Shown here: piece by piece, positions 62,770 through 64,000 of the stretch | How the letters are laid out: every line of letters begins with the position of its first letter | Position numbering within the stretch: position 1 is the first letter of the stretch | Assembly: GCA_964406465.1 (NCBI GenBank) | Contig: CAYORT010000009.1 | Location: forward strand, 41,748-105,747 | Direction: 5' to 3' | Source: JAHEZL01 sp964406465 | Lineage (GTDB): Bacteria > Bacteroidota > Bacteroidia > Flavobacteriales_C > GCA-002722245 | Length of the DNA stretch: 64,000 nucleotides | Position numbers and translations under genes: made by a program | The notes under the pieces: generated by a model | The model's input: only the letters and a program-made list of their open reading frames with translations | Databases searched by the model: none | What the model was told of the DNA's origin: nothing

Positions 62770-62825
62770 GCGACTCAAAAATAGAAAAAAGATTACAGTG
62801 TGACTATATGTTTTATATTTATGCC

Positions 62826-63335
62826 ATGACAAATAGCTATACTTTTACCGACAAACAAAATAGGCTTAAAAAGAAAATGCTCAATCCTTTTGTGTTTTTT
62901 CTTTTTACTTTATTGAAAGTTCCGGCAGTGGCCATTGCAGGAGTGCGTGTAAAAAAATTAGAAGAAAATAAATGTGAGGCTACAGTTCCTTTTAAATTCT
63001 TGAATAAGAATCCATTTAAATCGATGTACTTTGCTGTGCAGGCTATGGCAGCCGAAATATCTACTGCCATACCAGCGATGATAGCCATTGAGAAATACGA
63101 TGCATCGGTTGCCATGTTGGTGGTAGAAACCAAAGCCGAATTTTTTAAGAAGGGAATATCAAAAGTGACCTTCACGTGCGAGAGCGGATTAGATTTCGCT
63201 GCTGCTTTAGAGAAAAGTGTTCAAACCAAAGAAGCCGTAACCGTAACCGCTAAAACCACAGGAACCATGGCCGACGGCACGGTAGTCTCTGTTTTTTATT
63301 TCACCTGGTCGTTTAAAGTGCGAGAAAAAAAGTGA
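62826..63335 (+). CDS. DUF4442 hotdog-fold protein
   Basis: A 169-residue protein of the DUF4442/YiiD thioesterase-like family. The segment VRVKKLEENKCEATVPFKFLNKNPFKSMYFAVQAMAAEISTAI is typical, with a central helix and the beta-strands of a hotdog fold. I chose ATG 62826 (MTNSYTFTDKQ). It may bind or hydrolyse acyl thioesters. It overlaps the next gene by four bases. Confidence 0.85.
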   Translation: MTNSYTFTDKQNRLKKKMLNPFVFFLFTLLKVPAVAIAGVRVKKLEENKCEATVPFKFLNKNPFKSMYFAVQAMAAEISTAIPAMIAIEKYDASVAMLVVETKAEFFKKGISKVTFTCESGLDFAAALEKSVQTKEAVTVTAKTTGTMADGTVVSVFYFTWSFKVREKK

Positions 63336-63787
63336 GCAACAACAAATCCAATAAAAAGCTATTGCAGCAGCTGAAGAAGAAAAACCATCGTGAGGTGGAC
63401 AAGCTTTTTCACGAAGCGCATGACGAAGTATTTGCCAAAACCGATTGTTTGGAATGTGCCATATGTTGCAAAACTACGGGTCCGCTTTTTACCGATAAAG
63501 ACATTGTTAGAATTGCCAAACATCTTCGAATGCCAGCCCAACAGTTCATTGAAAAATATTTGCGCATCGACGAAGACAAAGACTATGTACTTCAATCGGT
63601 ACCCTGTACCTTCCTTGATTCGGAAAACTATTGCACTATCTACGAAGAAAGACCCAAAGCCTGCAGAGAATATCCTCATACAGATAGAGTAAACCAGCAA
63701 CAAATCTTCAGATTGACCGAGAAAAACGCCGAGATTTGTCCTGCTGTAGACAACATCTTGCGAAAGATTGAGGCGAGGATGAAATAA
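63332..63787 (+). CDS. YkgJ-family cysteine-cluster protein
   Basis: A 151-residue protein beginning at a GTG that overlaps the previous stop (GTGA). The cysteine pattern is DCLECAICCKTTGPLFTDKDI, then CTFLDSENYCTIYEERPKACREYPHT, typical of the YkgJ/CxxCxxCC family thought to bind zinc or an iron-sulfur cluster. It is probably co-translated with the hotdog gene. Its biochemical role is unknown. Confidence 0.9.
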   Translation: MSNNKSNKKLLQQLKKKNHREVDKLFHEAHDEVFAKTDCLECAICCKTTGPLFTDKDIVRIAKHLRMPAQQFIEKYLRIDEDKDYVLQSVPCTFLDSENYCTIYEERPKACREYPHTDRVNQQQIFRLTEKNAEICPAVDNILRKIEARMK

Positions 63788-64000
63788 TTGACCTCCCCTC
63801 GTTAAATCAGACTAATTAAAATTGAAGTTACTCTCATTTAGTCAGTTGTTATGTTGTAGGGATTCTTTTCTAACAACTAATCGAATTGTAATTACAAGCA
63901 TCTAATAGGAACTAGAACACTTATTTTGTTTGATAAGTAAAATACAAAGGGAAGCGTAAAGCGTGAGTTTGAGAGCGGGTTTTGAGAAAATCAGAGTAAG

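Noticed and set aside
63788..64000. A gene or RNA in the right-hand end
   Set aside because: No start, motif, or convincing stem-loop could be seen; nothing is called there.

Overview
The window comes from a low-GC member of the Bacteroidota, most likely Flavobacteriales or a close relative. Signs of this are four proteins ending in a type IX secretion (T9SS) type A sorting domain, promoters of the form TTG-N19-TAnnTTTG, a short primary sigma factor of 287 residues, a fused alpha/beta E1 dehydrogenase, and many lipoproteins. No rRNA, CRISPR array or prophage was seen. There is one tRNA (Arg-ACG) and one cobalamin riboswitch.

Layout. 1-11.8 kb: the 3' end of fmt, an HU gene with a textbook promoter and terminator, a lipoprotein gene boxed in by inverted palindromic repeats, Smr and Nudix proteins, a giant T9SS protein, priA, pfkA and two secreted proteins. 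11.9-22.7 kb: a TerB-ABCG transporter fusion with a small coupled gene, then a tight operon SulP transporter - outer-membrane porin - dabA - dabB. The operon looks like an inorganic-carbon (CO2/bicarbonate) uptake module reaching from the outer membrane to the cytoplasm. 22.9-34.7 kb: a radical SAM protein, fused E1, YqgE, a WYL regulator, a MORN-like repeat protein, a methyltransferase, a DUF433/PIN-like toxin-antitoxin pair, and a DciA-like protein with recF. 34.9-41.7 kb: an oligopeptide-type ABC permease pair and binding protein with unusual insertions, two TPR lipoproteins, def and ruvX. 42-51.8 kb: an ECF sigma factor, SCO1, rpoD, a deletion scar joining MBOAT and SGNH gene remnants, an esterase, a YeeE/YedE pair, a T9SS polysaccharide deacetylase, a PLD-type protein and an ABC-F ATPase.

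51.9-55.9 kb is an accessory island next to tRNA-Arg. It holds a SUMF1-like protein, a probably frameshifted gene, a DDE transposase and a ParE-type toxin-antitoxin pair. A degenerate copy of the tRNA 3' flank lies at its far end. 56-61 kb is a B12-riboswitch operon: a TonB-dependent receptor (BtuB), a DUF4465 protein (BtuH-like) and another surface protein, both with T9SS tails, and a beta-propeller lipoprotein (BtuG-like). The window closes with recN, a hotdog-fold protein and a cysteine-cluster protein.

The best system-level candidates are the SulP-porin-DabAB operon with its structured leader, and the B12 capture operon that combines a lipoprotein with T9SS-sorted surface proteins. All names rest on motif recognition by eye; no database search was run.
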